Source: Seonamhaeicola maritimus (lineage in GTDB: Bacteria > Bacteroidota > Bacteroidia > Flavobacteriales > Flavobacteriaceae). Taken from it: DNA of 64,000 nucleotides. Location: NCBI RefSeq assembly GCF_008056315.1, contig NZ_VRKQ01000008.1:1754957-1818956 (forward strand). The letters are read 5' to 3'. The position numbers and the translations under genes are program-made. Of the stretch, positions 43,065 through 51,921 are shown one piece after another. The notes beneath the pieces were generated by a model. The model was not told the origin of the DNA. It did no database searches and saw only the letters and a program-made list of their open reading frames with translations. Within the stretch, counting starts at the first letter, position 1. Each line of letters opens with the position of its first letter.

Positions 43065-44074
43065 GAACTCTTAATAAAATCTGTTATTAAATAAGTAATT
43101 AGTTTGCCAACTTGTGATGCCACTCTTTTACTAGGTGCGACTTCACAAATATGTAAGTATTTGGCATTTTCATTCTCACCAAAATAATTAACAAACTTTC
43201 TAGCTTGGTTTACACTAAACCCACTAGGTGTCATGGCACTACTTGTAATGTTTTCAATAGCATCACAATCAATTTCAATTCCAAAAGCATCTTTTGATAT
43301 ATGCTTCAAAGCCCTTACCATTTCAGAGTTAAACTTTAATTCATTTCTAATTTCAATACTATCAAATGTATTATACTTAACTGCCTTAACTTTGTTAAGC
43401 GTAGTTAACGTTTTATCTGAGGTGTAATTCTCATGTATACCAAAAACAAAATATTTGTTTAGGAACCCTTCCGCGAAGGCGTAACTAAAGCCATTACCAC
43501 TATGGCGCCCTTCTTCCGGTCTAAAATCAGAGTGTGCGTCAAAATTAACAACACTAATTGGGGAATTAACAGCTAATGAAGTTCCTTTAATGTTACCATA
43601 TGCATTGTTATGTCCGCCACCAATAATGATAGGTTTTTTACCTGCCATAACAATCTGACTTACCAAGTAAGTTACTTGTACGTCTATTATTTCAACTAAA
43701 TCTCTAGCCTTTTTTAAGTCTCTTTTCTTCGTAACATCAAGCTTAGAAATCTGTTCCATTTCATCACTAAAATTTAAATGACCTAGAATTAAAACCTCCT
43801 TTGCCTTGGTATATTTATTGCTCTGAATGTTTAACAAAACTTTAAGCGAAGCTTCCCAAGCCTTTGCTGTACCCGTTTTTCCAAGGTTAGCAATAACCCC
43901 TACATCTTCAGGGACACCAAATATCACATACTTAACATCTAAATTATTAAGTTGTTCGTATATGTTAGAAATGCGGGTCAATAATTTAATATGTTGACCA
44001 AATTTGGATTCGCCTTGGCGTTTGTTTAAAAGCTTATTTCTAGAAGAATTATTAAATAAAACCAGTTTGTCCAT
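43061..44074 (-). CDS. Arginase/agmatinase-fold ureohydrolase (formimidoylglutamase-like)
   Basis: The 337-residue protein shows ureohydrolase metal-binding motifs: GGGHNNAYG, NFDAHSDFR and the late EIDCDAIEN. The fold hydrolyses guanidinium-like bonds with two manganese ions. The family in Bacteroidota is usually named formimidoylglutamase, but no other histidine-degradation genes are present here. It could therefore act on another guanidino compound. It precedes the GNAT gene in a two-gene minus-strand unit. Confidence 0.88.
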   Translation of the reverse strand: MDKLVLFNNSSRNKLLNKRQGESKFGQHIKLLTRISNIYEQLNNLDVKYVIFGVPEDVGVIANLGKTGTAKAWEASLKVLLNIQSNKYTKAKEVLILGHLNFSDEMEQISKLDVTKKRDLKKARDLVEIIDVQVTYLVSQIVMAGKKPIIIGGGHNNAYGNIKGTSLAVNSPISVVNFDAHSDFRPEEGRHSGNGFSYAFAEGFLNKYFVFGIHENYTSDKTLTTLNKVKAVKYNTFDSIEIRNELKFNSEMVRALKHISKDAFGIEIDCDAIENITSSAMTPSGFSVNQARKFVNYFGENENAKYLHICEVAPSKRVASQVGKLITYLITDFIKSS

Positions 44075-44185
44075 TAAGTAATAAATTTGATTAAAAATAC
44101 ATCAATATTTATTTATAGCATTATAAAAAATAAATTAAAAAACCAGGAAAATTTAAACTTAATCTAACATTAAAAACAAGTAATT

Positions 44186-45070
44186 ATGGAAGAAAACAAA
44201 AGTAACATGGGCCTTAAAATAGCGTTAGGAATTGCGTTAGCTTTATTTTTAGGAGTTGGGTTTTATACTATGAACCTTTATAGTAGTAGTAAAGAAATTC
44301 AAAATGATTTAACACAGGAGAAACAGCTAGTAATGAACGATTTAGATGCAATGGCTAAACAATATGATGAGGCTATTGGTGAAAACAAAGTTGCTAATGA
44401 AAATTTAGTTGAGGCCAGAGAAAGAATTCAAGGTTTGATGGATTCATTAAAAATTTCTGAAACAAATGTTAGAAGTTTATGGAGATATAAGAAAAAGTAT
44501 CTTTCTCTTCAAAAAGAAATGGACGTGTTATTGGCTCAAAACGATTCTTTACGTGTAGAGAACTCTTATTTAGCAACATCACTTGATAGTACAAGAGTTC
44601 GTTTAGAGGAGCGTACTATATTTACCGATTCATTATTGGTTCAAAATACTGCTTTAGCTGAAGTTGTGGAAAATGCTTCGGTTCTTGGTACCGTTGGTTT
44701 AAAAGGATTTGGAGTAATTGAAAGAACCTCAGGAAAGTTAATTCCAACTGAAAGAGCAAGTAGAACTGATAAACTAAGAGTTTGCTTTACAGTTGCTAAG
44801 AATAGTTTAGTACAAGCTGGAGATCATGAATTATATGTACAAGTTGTTGATCCAAAAAACAATACTTTAGGTTTAAATGAACAAGTGCAGTTTGAAGAAA
44901 AAACTTTAAATTATAGTATAATAAGTAAATTTAACTATGAAAATGCTAACCTTAATGTTTGTGAGTTCGTAGTTGCCAAAGGACAAGATAAGTTTGAAAA
45001 GGGTCGTTATGTAGTTAATGTTTTTAATAATAAAGATTTAGTTTCTACCTCAGAATTTACATTGAAATAA
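44186..45070 (+). CDS. Membrane-anchored coiled-coil envelope protein, hypothetical
   Basis: The 294-residue protein has one membrane helix (about residues 10-29, GLKIALGIALALFLGVGFYT). A long periplasmic coiled coil follows (about 33-160). A beta-rich C-terminal domain runs from about 165 to 294 (KLRVCFTVAKN, ELYVQVVDPKNNTLG, GRYVVNVFNN). No enzyme motif is seen. Similar proteins are conserved in flavobacteria without known role. It stands alone between the ureohydrolase and the hxlR-type gene and ends before a terminator. Confidence 0.8.
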   Translation: MEENKSNMGLKIALGIALALFLGVGFYTMNLYSSSKEIQNDLTQEKQLVMNDLDAMAKQYDEAIGENKVANENLVEARERIQGLMDSLKISETNVRSLWRYKKKYLSLQKEMDVLLAQNDSLRVENSYLATSLDSTRVRLEERTIFTDSLLVQNTALAEVVENASVLGTVGLKGFGVIERTSGKLIPTERASRTDKLRVCFTVAKNSLVQAGDHELYVQVVDPKNNTLGLNEQVQFEEKTLNYSIISKFNYENANLNVCEFVVAKGQDKFEKGRYVVNVFNNKDLVSTSEFTLK

Positions 45071-45093
45071 ATTTTAATATATAACACTTAAAT

Positions 45094-45126
45094 AAAGAGC
45101 TTCAAGTTGTACTTGGGGCTTTTTTT
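45094..45126 (+). terminator. Intrinsic terminator after 44186-45070
   Basis: AGCTTCAAGT (45098-45107) pairs with ACTTGGGGCT (45111-45120) using two G-U pairs, followed by a T run. It lies 28 bases after the stop. Confidence 0.75.
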
Positions 45127-45135
45127 ATGCAATGT

Positions 45136-45501
45136 CTAACCCTCAATAACTTCACCTTTTTCCTCGGCTACAGCCATTCCCCATTGGGCTATAGCATTTA
45201 ATACCGGCGCAAGACTTTCTCCAAATTTTGTCAAGGAATATTCTACTTTAAGAGGAGGTTTTTTGGTATAAACCTTTCTCGTAATTAATCCATCCTTTTC
45301 TAATTGCTTCAATTGTAAGCTCAAGGTACGTTCTGTAATAGTAGATATAAGTTTTCGTAATTCACTATAGCGTTTACTACCGTCAATTAAATAAATAAGT
45401 ATGACACTTTTCCATTTCCCACCAATTAATTCCATTGCAATACTAGTAGCACAGGAAAACATTTTGTCATTATACTTTATCAATCTTTTCTTATGTTCCA
45501 T
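45136..45501 (-). CDS. HxlR-family transcriptional regulator
   Basis: The 121-residue winged-helix protein has the HxlR pattern: C-x3-IAMELIGGKWKSVILIYL, SKRYSELRKLISTITERTLSLQLKQLE for the recognition helix, and VYTKKPPLKVEYSLTKFGESL for the wing. An N-terminal Cys (CATSIAMELI) is often the redox- or aldehyde-sensing residue in this family. It is divergent from an oxidoreductase operon, and two ACTAT-N7-ATAGT inverted repeats lie in the spacer. Confidence 0.93.
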   Translation of the reverse strand: MEHKKRLIKYNDKMFSCATSIAMELIGGKWKSVILIYLIDGSKRYSELRKLISTITERTLSLQLKQLEKDGLITRKVYTKKPPLKVEYSLTKFGESLAPVLNAIAQWGMAVAEEKGEVIEG

Positions 45502-45568
45502 TTACTTTAACTTACTCCAACTTTAGCATTATTTTGGTAAAGTTAATAAAACTATATTTAATGTAGTC

Positions 45569-45585
45569 ACTATAAAAAATATAGT
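45569..45585. promoter_or_regulatory. HxlR-type operator, site 1
   Basis: ACTAT-N7-ATAGT inverted repeat with an A-rich centre. It shares GTCACTATAAAAA with site 2 and lies 68 bases upstream of the regulator's own start on the other strand. Confidence 0.75.
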
Positions 45586-45660
45586 AAAAATTATTTAATT
45601 TATATTATTGATTATCAGATGTATAAATAATTTTTTTTGAGCTATCATTTTTGACCGTTA

Positions 45661-45691
45661 TTGTGAGAAACGAATACTATATATACTTTTG
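45661..45691 (+). promoter_or_regulatory. Promoter of the oxidoreductase operon
   Basis: TTG at 45661-45663 and TACTTTTG at 45684-45691 are 20 bases apart, a good match to the -33/-7 elements. The operon start is 37 bases downstream. Confidence 0.75.
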
Positions 45692-45693
45692 TC

Positions 45694-45710
45694 ACTATAA
45701 AAATGATAGT
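45694..45710. promoter_or_regulatory. HxlR-type operator, site 2, overlapping the transcription start
   Basis: ACTAT-N7-ATAGT begins 3 bases after the -7 element, where a bound repressor would block initiation. It is nearly identical to site 1. Confidence 0.8.
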
Positions 45711-45727
45711 ATAAATTTAAATAGAAA

Positions 45728-46717
45728 ATGAAAGCAATGATTATTAACGAATACGGAGAAGACTCGGTATTCAACTTAGAAGAAGTACAAACCCCAACTT
45801 TAAAAAGTGGAGAAGTTCTAGTTAAAATAGCTGCATCTAGTGTGAATACTGTAGATACTATGATAAGGAAAATGGGTGAAGATTTGCCTTTATCACCTGA
45901 GACTCCAGCTATTTTGGGGATGGATTTTGCGGGAACAGTTGAAGCAATTGCAGAAGATGTAAAAGAGTATGCTGTAGGAGATGAAGTATATGGATGTGCT
46001 GGTGGGTTGGCAAATCTACCAGGAACATTGGCAGAATATATTGCTCCTGATATTAAGCTAATTGCTCATAAACCAAAAAACTTATCGATGAAAGAAGCTG
46101 CAGCCATTCCATTAGTCGGTATCACTGCTTATGAAGGTCTAGTGCGTGCAGGAATTACAGCAGGGCAGAAGGTTTTAGTTCATGGAGGTTCTGGTGGTGT
46201 TGGGCATATAGCATTACAATTAGCTAATCACTTTGGAGCCAAGGTCTATTCTACTGGTGGAGGTGAAAAGCAGTTAACACTTATTAAAAATCTTGGAGCA
46301 ACACCTATAAATTATAAAATAGAAACCGTAGAACAATATGTTAAAGAACATACTAATGGTAATGGTTTTGATATAGTTTATGATTCCGTAGGAGGAGGAA
46401 ATTTAATCAATTCGTTTAATGCTGCAGCTCTTAATGGGCATATAGCTACAACAGTATCTTTGCTTGAACTAGATTTATCCTTGGCACATTTTAAAGGTTT
46501 ATCTCTTCATGTGGTTTTTATGCTCATTCCTATGTTGCATAATTATAAACGTGAAGCACATGGTGAAATTCTAAGAAAAATTGCTAAAATAGTAGAGAAT
46601 GGTGAGTTAAAGCCAATTTTAGATGAACAAAAATTCTCATTAGAGGAAGCGGGTAAAGCTCATGCACGTTTAGAAAGTGGACAAGCCATAGGTAAGGTTA
46701 TAGTTAAAAACCAATAG
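45728..46717 (+). CDS. Zinc-independent quinone oxidoreductase-type MDR protein
   Basis: The 329-residue medium-chain dehydrogenase/reductase has an N-terminal GroES-like domain (GEDLPLSPETPAILGMDFAG, VEAIAEDV). A Rossmann domain follows with VLVHGGSGGVGHIALQLA and GNGFDIVYDSVGGG. The structural-zinc cysteines are lacking, which points to the quinone oxidoreductase (QOR)/crotonyl-reductase side of the family. It is the first gene of an HxlR-controlled operon and probably reduces an electrophilic quinone or enone with NADPH. Confidence 0.9.
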   Translation: MKAMIINEYGEDSVFNLEEVQTPTLKSGEVLVKIAASSVNTVDTMIRKMGEDLPLSPETPAILGMDFAGTVEAIAEDVKEYAVGDEVYGCAGGLANLPGTLAEYIAPDIKLIAHKPKNLSMKEAAAIPLVGITAYEGLVRAGITAGQKVLVHGGSGGVGHIALQLANHFGAKVYSTGGGEKQLTLIKNLGATPINYKIETVEQYVKEHTNGNGFDIVYDSVGGGNLINSFNAAALNGHIATTVSLLELDLSLAHFKGLSLHVVFMLIPMLHNYKREAHGEILRKIAKIVENGELKPILDEQKFSLEEAGKAHARLESGQAIGKVIVKNQ

Positions 46718-46735
46718 CTTTTTCAAAATTGCGAC

Positions 46736-47710
46736 ATGACACAATTTGAATCAATAAATAAAGCATATAACGGGATTTTTAAACCTAATAGACTTAGCAT
46801 TGGTCTCGTTGTTCCTATTGAAAACTATAGCCTTGGTCCAATACCTACTATGGAAAATCACTTAAATCGTGTTCAACAGATAGAGCAATTGGGTTTTAAA
46901 GCCTTATGGGTTAGAGATATTCCGTTTAATGTACCTTCATTTGGTGATGCTGGACAGTTATTCGACCCATTCACATATTTAGGTTTTTTAGCAGGCCAAA
47001 CCAATGATATTGCCCTTGGGGTTAGTAGTATTGCTTTACCGTTGCATCATCCAGTTCATGTTGCAAAAAGTGCTGCTTCCATAGATCAATTATCAAATGG
47101 GAGATTTATTTTAGGAATAGCTTCAGGGGATAGACCGGATGAATATCCAGCCATGGGTATAAATTATGAAAATAGAGGAGAACTCTTCCGCGAATCATTT
47201 TATTATATCCGAAAAGCACAAGAAAGTTTCCCATTAATAAAATCAAATAATTATGGTGAACTGAAAAGTCATATAGATGTTTTACCAAAGCCAAAAGGGA
47301 CAAAGGTTCCTATGTTAATAACTGGTAGTAGTCGGCAATCCTTAGAATGGAATGTAGAACATGGAGATGGCTGGATGTCTTACCCGAAAGATTTGTATAA
47401 TCAGAAGCAAACTATTGATGCATGGAGAAAATTAATCAAAGATTCTCAAGAGTTTGATAAACCTTTCATGCAACCCTTGTATTTAGATTTACAAGAAGAA
47501 GACGATTATAAACCTCAGCCTATTCCATTAGGGTTTAGAATAGGTTCAAATTTTCTGATTGATTATTTTCAAAAACTTGAAAACATAGGGGTTAACCACA
47601 TAGCCTTAAATTTAAGATTTAACAATTTAGACATTGATAAAACTTTAGAAATACTAGGCAATAAGGTATTACCTCATTTCCATATTAACGAAAAAGAAGT
47701 TACAGCATAA
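46736..47710 (+). CDS. LLM-class flavin-dependent oxidoreductase
   Basis: The 324-residue protein belongs to the luciferase-like monooxygenase fold: LGFKALWVRDIPF, LALGVSSIALPLHHPVHVAKSAASIDQLSNGRF and GIASGDRPDEYPAMG are the typical flavin-binding segments (F420/FMN side). VPMLITGSSRQS follows. Substrate unknown. It sits 18 bases after the MDR gene in the HxlR-controlled operon. Confidence 0.9.
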   Translation: MTQFESINKAYNGIFKPNRLSIGLVVPIENYSLGPIPTMENHLNRVQQIEQLGFKALWVRDIPFNVPSFGDAGQLFDPFTYLGFLAGQTNDIALGVSSIALPLHHPVHVAKSAASIDQLSNGRFILGIASGDRPDEYPAMGINYENRGELFRESFYYIRKAQESFPLIKSNNYGELKSHIDVLPKPKGTKVPMLITGSSRQSLEWNVEHGDGWMSYPKDLYNQKQTIDAWRKLIKDSQEFDKPFMQPLYLDLQEEDDYKPQPIPLGFRIGSNFLIDYFQKLENIGVNHIALNLRFNNLDIDKTLEILGNKVLPHFHINEKEVTA

Positions 47711-48507
47711 TGAAAAAAACAATATTAATAACAGGCAGTACTGATGGTATTGGGAAACTCACTGCTATCAAGCTAGCAAAAGATGGTCATCACGTTTATA
47801 TACATGGTAGAAATTCTGAGAAGTTAAACCTTGTTATCAAAGAAATAAAAGAATTATCAAATAATGATTTTGTAGATGGGTTTATGGCAGACTTATCTGA
47901 TTTAGAAGGAGTAAAAGCACTTGCCGCTGCCATCAGTGAAGAATTACCAAAACTTGACGTTTTGATTAACAATGCCGGTGTTTATAAAAGCAAAATAGAT
48001 AAAACTATTAAAGGTTTAGATATTAGGTTTGTGGTTAATTATTTAGCTCCTTATACTTTAACTAATATGTTATTACCATTATTAAAAAAAAGTGATAAAA
48101 ACAGAATTATTAATTTAAGTTCAGCTGCCCAATCATCTGTTTCAATTGATGGACTATTAGGAAAAAGGCAAGTCTTTGAAAATGAAGCTTATGCCCAAAG
48201 TAAATTGGCCTTAACTATGTGGAGTTTCTATTTGGCTAATTCTGATAGAGACATTCAAGTAATTGCCGTTAATCCAGGATCATTACTTAACACAAATATG
48301 GTAAAGGAGGCTTTTGGTCATCATTGGTCTTCTGCCGATAAAGGGGCTTCAATTCTATATAACTTAGCTCTATCCGAAGAATTTAATGGAATTAGCGGAC
48401 AGTATTTTAACAATGACAAAGGTGGTTTTGGAAAAGCGCATCCTGATGCATATGAAACTGAGAAAATTAGTAATTTAATTACCCTTACTGAAGGTATTAT
48501 AAATTAA
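47710..48507 (+). CDS. Short-chain dehydrogenase/reductase
   Basis: The 265-residue SDR has the TGSTDGIGKLTA cofactor loop (T-G-x3-G-I-G), NNAGVY, the catalytic serine in LSSAAQSSV, and Y-A-Q-S-K for the Tyr-Lys pair. The N-terminal lysine/arginine pattern suggests NADP. Its ATG overlaps the preceding stop by one base, so it is translationally coupled to the LLM gene. It is the third gene of the HxlR operon. Confidence 0.93.
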   Translation: MKKTILITGSTDGIGKLTAIKLAKDGHHVYIHGRNSEKLNLVIKEIKELSNNDFVDGFMADLSDLEGVKALAAAISEELPKLDVLINNAGVYKSKIDKTIKGLDIRFVVNYLAPYTLTNMLLPLLKKSDKNRIINLSSAAQSSVSIDGLLGKRQVFENEAYAQSKLALTMWSFYLANSDRDIQVIAVNPGSLLNTNMVKEAFGHHWSSADKGASILYNLALSEEFNGISGQYFNNDKGGFGKAHPDAYETEKISNLITLTEGIIN

Positions 48508-48615
48508 AGTAGATTACCGTTCATCTATTTATCGTAAAATTTAGTTGTTCAATCGATTATTTTTCATTTTCAAGTGGGTAGTTACTTAATTTTAAGCAAA
48601 TTAAATTTTTGTCCC

Positions 48616-49239
48616 ATGAAATATTTAATCGCTTTTTTAGCTACGGCTTTAATATTAGCAAATTGTTGGACGGTTTTTTCACAAGAAACATCTGATGTTT
48701 TAAAAGATATTCCTCAAGATTTTAAAAAGCGAAGTCCTATTTATGATTATTCGGAAAAGCAATTGAATAATACCGATACTATTCCAGATTTTTCTTCAAA
48801 AAAGAATAAGCTTAAAATAACAGGAACAATCTATGAAAGTGATGGTATTACACCTGCTAAAAATGTTTTGCTTTTTGTTCATCAAACGGATGAAAATGGA
48901 AATTTTGAATTAAAGAGACAAAACAAAAAACGCTATGTACATCACAGAGGATGGGTAAGAACTGATGCTGATGGTAAATACACTCTCTATACTTTTGTGC
49001 CGGGTAGTTATATTTACGGTAGAGAATTAAAACAAATTTACCCTATAGTTAAAGAACCAAATAAGCCCGAATATAAAATTGAAACCTTTCTTTTTGATGA
49101 CGACCCTTTATTAACCGGAAAATGTCGTGTAAAAGTAGAAGAAACGGACCCTCAAAGAATCTTAAAATTGGATAAAAAAGAAGGTTTATGGGTTGCTACT
49201 AGGGATATTGTACTTGGAAAAGAAATTGATTCTTATTAA
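48616..49239 (+). CDS. Exported intradiol-dioxygenase-like protein, probably without iron ligands
   Basis: I use the ATG at 48616, giving 207 residues with a signal peptide ending VFSQ. The fold shows in LKITGTIYESDGITPAKNVLLFVHQTDENG and RGWVRTDADGKYTLYTFVPGSY, as in intradiol ring-cleavage dioxygenases and their exported homologues. The following segment reads RELKQIYPIVKEP; related proteins, from memory, have A-H-I-H-P at this place, so both iron-ligand histidines appear lost. It may be a non-catalytic beta-fold protein. It lies 108 bases after the SDR gene. Confidence 0.75.
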   Translation: MKYLIAFLATALILANCWTVFSQETSDVLKDIPQDFKKRSPIYDYSEKQLNNTDTIPDFSSKKNKLKITGTIYESDGITPAKNVLLFVHQTDENGNFELKRQNKKRYVHHRGWVRTDADGKYTLYTFVPGSYIYGRELKQIYPIVKEPNKPEYKIETFLFDDDPLLTGKCRVKVEETDPQRILKLDKKEGLWVATRDIVLGKEIDSY

Positions 49240-49265
49240 ATTAAATACTCTTAATGATATAAAAT

Positions 49266-49289
49266 AAAAGTGTCTATTAAGACACTTTT
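49266..49289. terminator. Bidirectional intrinsic terminator
   Basis: AAAAGTGTCT and AGACACTTTT form a perfect 10-bp stem with a 4-nt loop between convergent genes ending at 49239 and 49289. Confidence 0.85.
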
Positions 49290-50185
49290 TATTTTTCTAT
49301 TAATAATTTCTGTCCAATCTTAATAACAGAGTTCCTTCTAATATGATTGACTTTACAGATTGAAGCAACGGTAACATTATTGTTTTTAGATATTCTAGAT
49401 AATGTATCCCCCGACCTCACCACATAAATGGAACGCTGTTTAATTAAACTTGCTATCGCTTCCTGTTCAGACAATAAAGGCTTTATTTGGCTTTGTCTTT
49501 TAGAATTATGGAATACCGGTTGAGTCCATTTTTTCGTAACCCAAAGTTCTTTAGCTCTAATAGCGTTGTTATCATCAAACCTGAACAAATATTCAGGATT
49601 AATAGACATACCTTGATAATTAATAACCAAATGCAAATGGCTACCTCTAGCATTACCAGAAGTCCCCCCTTTACCTAAATAAGCACCTTTAGCAACGGTA
49701 TCATTTTCCTTTATGCCATATTTTGATAAATGAGCATAAACCGTTTCTAATCCATTGTAATGTCTTACAACAACAGTTCTACCATGACCGCTTGTGTATC
49801 TAGACATTCTAACCACTCCATCAAACATGGCAAAAATACTATCTCCAGTTATCAGATCAATATCTATACCTTTATGAGGCCTACCTCTTCGCCAACCATA
49901 ACGGGATGTTACTACCTTATGTTTTCCAATAGGAGAGAAGTAAGTTGAATCATCAAACTGAATTTGTAAAGGGAATTGAAGTTTTACTTCTTTATAAGGA
50001 TTATAAACTGTGTGGTCCCAATATTCAGATTTTATATCTGGTTTTACAAATACAACGTTGTTTTGAGTAGAATCTTTAACAATTAACTCGATTGCCTTAG
50101 AAAATTCTAATATTTCATTTATTCGTCTTTGACCAAAAGCATTTAACGAGATAATAAATAAGAAAACAGTAATAAAAAACCTCAT
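49289..50185 (-). CDS. M23-family metallopeptidase with C-terminal LysM domain
   Basis: The 298-residue exported protein has a signal peptide (ends FGQ). An M23 peptidase domain (about 105-200) follows, with metal motif HKGIDID (H-x3-D) and the catalytic HLHL near residue 182. GMSINPEYLF is typical after it. A LysM peptidoglycan-binding domain lies at about 250-296 (YVVRSGDTLSRISKNNNV). It should cleave peptide bridges in peptidoglycan in cell division or turnover. Confidence 0.94.
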   Translation of the reverse strand: MRFFITVFLFIISLNAFGQRRINEILEFSKAIELIVKDSTQNNVVFVKPDIKSEYWDHTVYNPYKEVKLQFPLQIQFDDSTYFSPIGKHKVVTSRYGWRRGRPHKGIDIDLITGDSIFAMFDGVVRMSRYTSGHGRTVVVRHYNGLETVYAHLSKYGIKENDTVAKGAYLGKGGTSGNARGSHLHLVINYQGMSINPEYLFRFDDNNAIRAKELWVTKKWTQPVFHNSKRQSQIKPLLSEQEAIASLIKQRSIYVVRSGDTLSRISKNNNVTVASICKVNHIRRNSVIKIGQKLLIEK

Positions 50186-50415
50186 TAATGCACTAATCGA
50201 ATTTAATTTTTGGAATTGCGAATTTAAAGAAAAATAACGCTAAACATTGTTAACTTATTGTTAGAGTTTTAATGGTTTGCTCTAAGAAATTAATATTGAA
50301 TAGCTTATGATGATTCTTTTTAGTAGTAAACCATTTTAGAGTGGTTATATTTTTCATAAAGGATAAAATTATCCCTAACCTGACAATTCTCATATTTGTA
50401 AACTCTTTTGGGAAG

Positions 50416-50423
50416 TACTTTTG
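50416..50423 (+). promoter_or_regulatory. Candidate promoter of the DUF3360-porin operon
   Basis: TACTTTTG matches TAnnTTTG, 40 bases before the start at 50464. A TTTG ends at 50398, 17 bases upstream, slightly short for the -33 box. The remaining spacer (50186-50390) has no gene; a 60-aa minus-strand frame there is not convincing. Confidence 0.5.
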
Positions 50424-50463
50424 TTGATTCAAAGAATTAAAACCGGAAAATCACTAACCAAAA

Positions 50464-51918
50464 ATGGAGGAAAACAACCAAAACTCTTACAAAGAAAAAC
50501 GTAAGAAATCACAAGAATTTGAAAGTAGAGAAGAGTATTTAGAACACGAGTTGCTGAGTATGAAGTTTAAGCGATGGAGAGTTCACTTACCATTTAGAGA
50601 TTTCCATGTAGAATTTGAAGATTTAGTGCCAGCTTTAGCAGCGACCATAGGAAAAGTAGTTATGGTAACAGCTATGGTGGCGGCATTTGCAGTTCAATTT
50701 GGGCTTTCTCCTGAGTTTGTTGCGGAGAATGTTAGATATGAATTACTAATTGCCGGTGGTATTTTTGTGCTTATTTTTTCTGCAATCTTAAACCCAAGAG
50801 CAAATTTAGCAGGTACCCACGGTCCTATGATTCCTTTAATTCCTATCATAGCTGCAGCTGGAGGGCATCCACTGGCATTAGGTATTTTAATTGGTGTTTT
50901 TGGACTCTTTTTGAGTATTACAAAAGGAGGTTCTAAATTAATGGAGTTGACTGGAGTAGGTGTTCGTGGAGGACTACTTATATATTTAGGAGCCGTTGGT
51001 TTAATTGGGCAAATATCTAAATTTGAACTTTGGGCTTCTAATGAAAATGCTAGCACCGTTTCTTTTGTGGTAATTGCAATTACGGTTTTTGTATATGCCT
51101 ATTTAGCAAGGATCAAGAAAAGATGGTTAGCAATTCCTTTGTGTTCTGCAATTGCTGGTATTACTGCTTATGTAATGGGCGTCGGTTTTGAGTTTACCAC
51201 AGAACCTGGGTTACCTCATATGAATCCGCTTTGGTGGTGGGGAGAAAATACAGGTTGGCAATTAGGTTGGCCAGATTTTGGGCATTACGTAGCGGTTATT
51301 CCGTTTGCAATTTTAGCGGTAGCCATGTGGTCACCAGATTACTTAGGACACCGCGTATTTCAAGAAATGAATTACCCTAAAAAGGCTAAAGATGTTCTAA
51401 TGGATGTTGATGATACTATGACTGTATCATCAATTAGACAAATGGTTGGTGCATTCTTAGGTGGTGGTAATATTGCATCGTCATGGGGTACTTATATGAT
51501 TCCAGCGGCTATTGCAAAAAGACCAATACCAGGAGGTGCATTACTTACTGCTATACTCTGCATTTTAGCTTCTGTTTTTGGGTACCCAATGGATTTAGCT
51601 ATGTGGGAGCCTGTATTAAGAGTAGCCTTAATTGTTGGCGTATTTCTGCCGTTACTTGAGGCAGGAATGCAAATGGTAAAAGAACAGAATGACGCATTGA
51701 GCGCAGGCACATGTATTTTTGCTTGTGCATTTGTGAACCCAGTTTTTGGTTGGGCATTAACCATGCTACTTGATAATTTAGGATTGATTGGTGATAGAGA
51801 AAGAGCAAAAAAATTAACGCTGAAAGAACGATTAATCATTCCAGGTGTTATGTTTTTAGTATGTATTGTGGCACTTGCCCTAGTTGGTCAGCTTCCTGGT
51901 ATTCCTGGAATATTCTAA
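50464..51918 (+). CDS. DUF3360-type membrane transporter (SulP/NCS2-like)
   Basis: The 484-residue membrane protein has a cytoplasmic acidic/basic N-terminus (1-50), then about 12-14 hydrophobic helices. Segments like FRDFHVEFEDLVPALAATIGK, RANLAGTHGPMIPLIPIIAAAGG and GAFLGGGNIASSWGTYMIP fit the uncharacterised DUF3360 group, as I recall it. That group has the fold of SulP anion and NCS2 nucleobase transporters. Substrate unknown. It directly precedes an outer-membrane porin gene, suggesting a paired uptake route across both membranes. Confidence 0.75.
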   Translation: MEENNQNSYKEKRKKSQEFESREEYLEHELLSMKFKRWRVHLPFRDFHVEFEDLVPALAATIGKVVMVTAMVAAFAVQFGLSPEFVAENVRYELLIAGGIFVLIFSAILNPRANLAGTHGPMIPLIPIIAAAGGHPLALGILIGVFGLFLSITKGGSKLMELTGVGVRGGLLIYLGAVGLIGQISKFELWASNENASTVSFVVIAITVFVYAYLARIKKRWLAIPLCSAIAGITAYVMGVGFEFTTEPGLPHMNPLWWWGENTGWQLGWPDFGHYVAVIPFAILAVAMWSPDYLGHRVFQEMNYPKKAKDVLMDVDDTMTVSSIRQMVGAFLGGGNIASSWGTYMIPAAIAKRPIPGGALLTAILCILASVFGYPMDLAMWEPVLRVALIVGVFLPLLEAGMQMVKEQNDALSAGTCIFACAFVNPVFGWALTMLLDNLGLIGDRERAKKLTLKERLIIPGVMFLVCIVALALVGQLPGIPGIF

Positions 51919-51921
51919 AAA

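Noticed and set aside
50250-50432. 60-aa minus-strand frame between the peptidase and the transporter
   Set aside because: No hydrophobic or domain pattern, and it overlaps the candidate transporter promoter.
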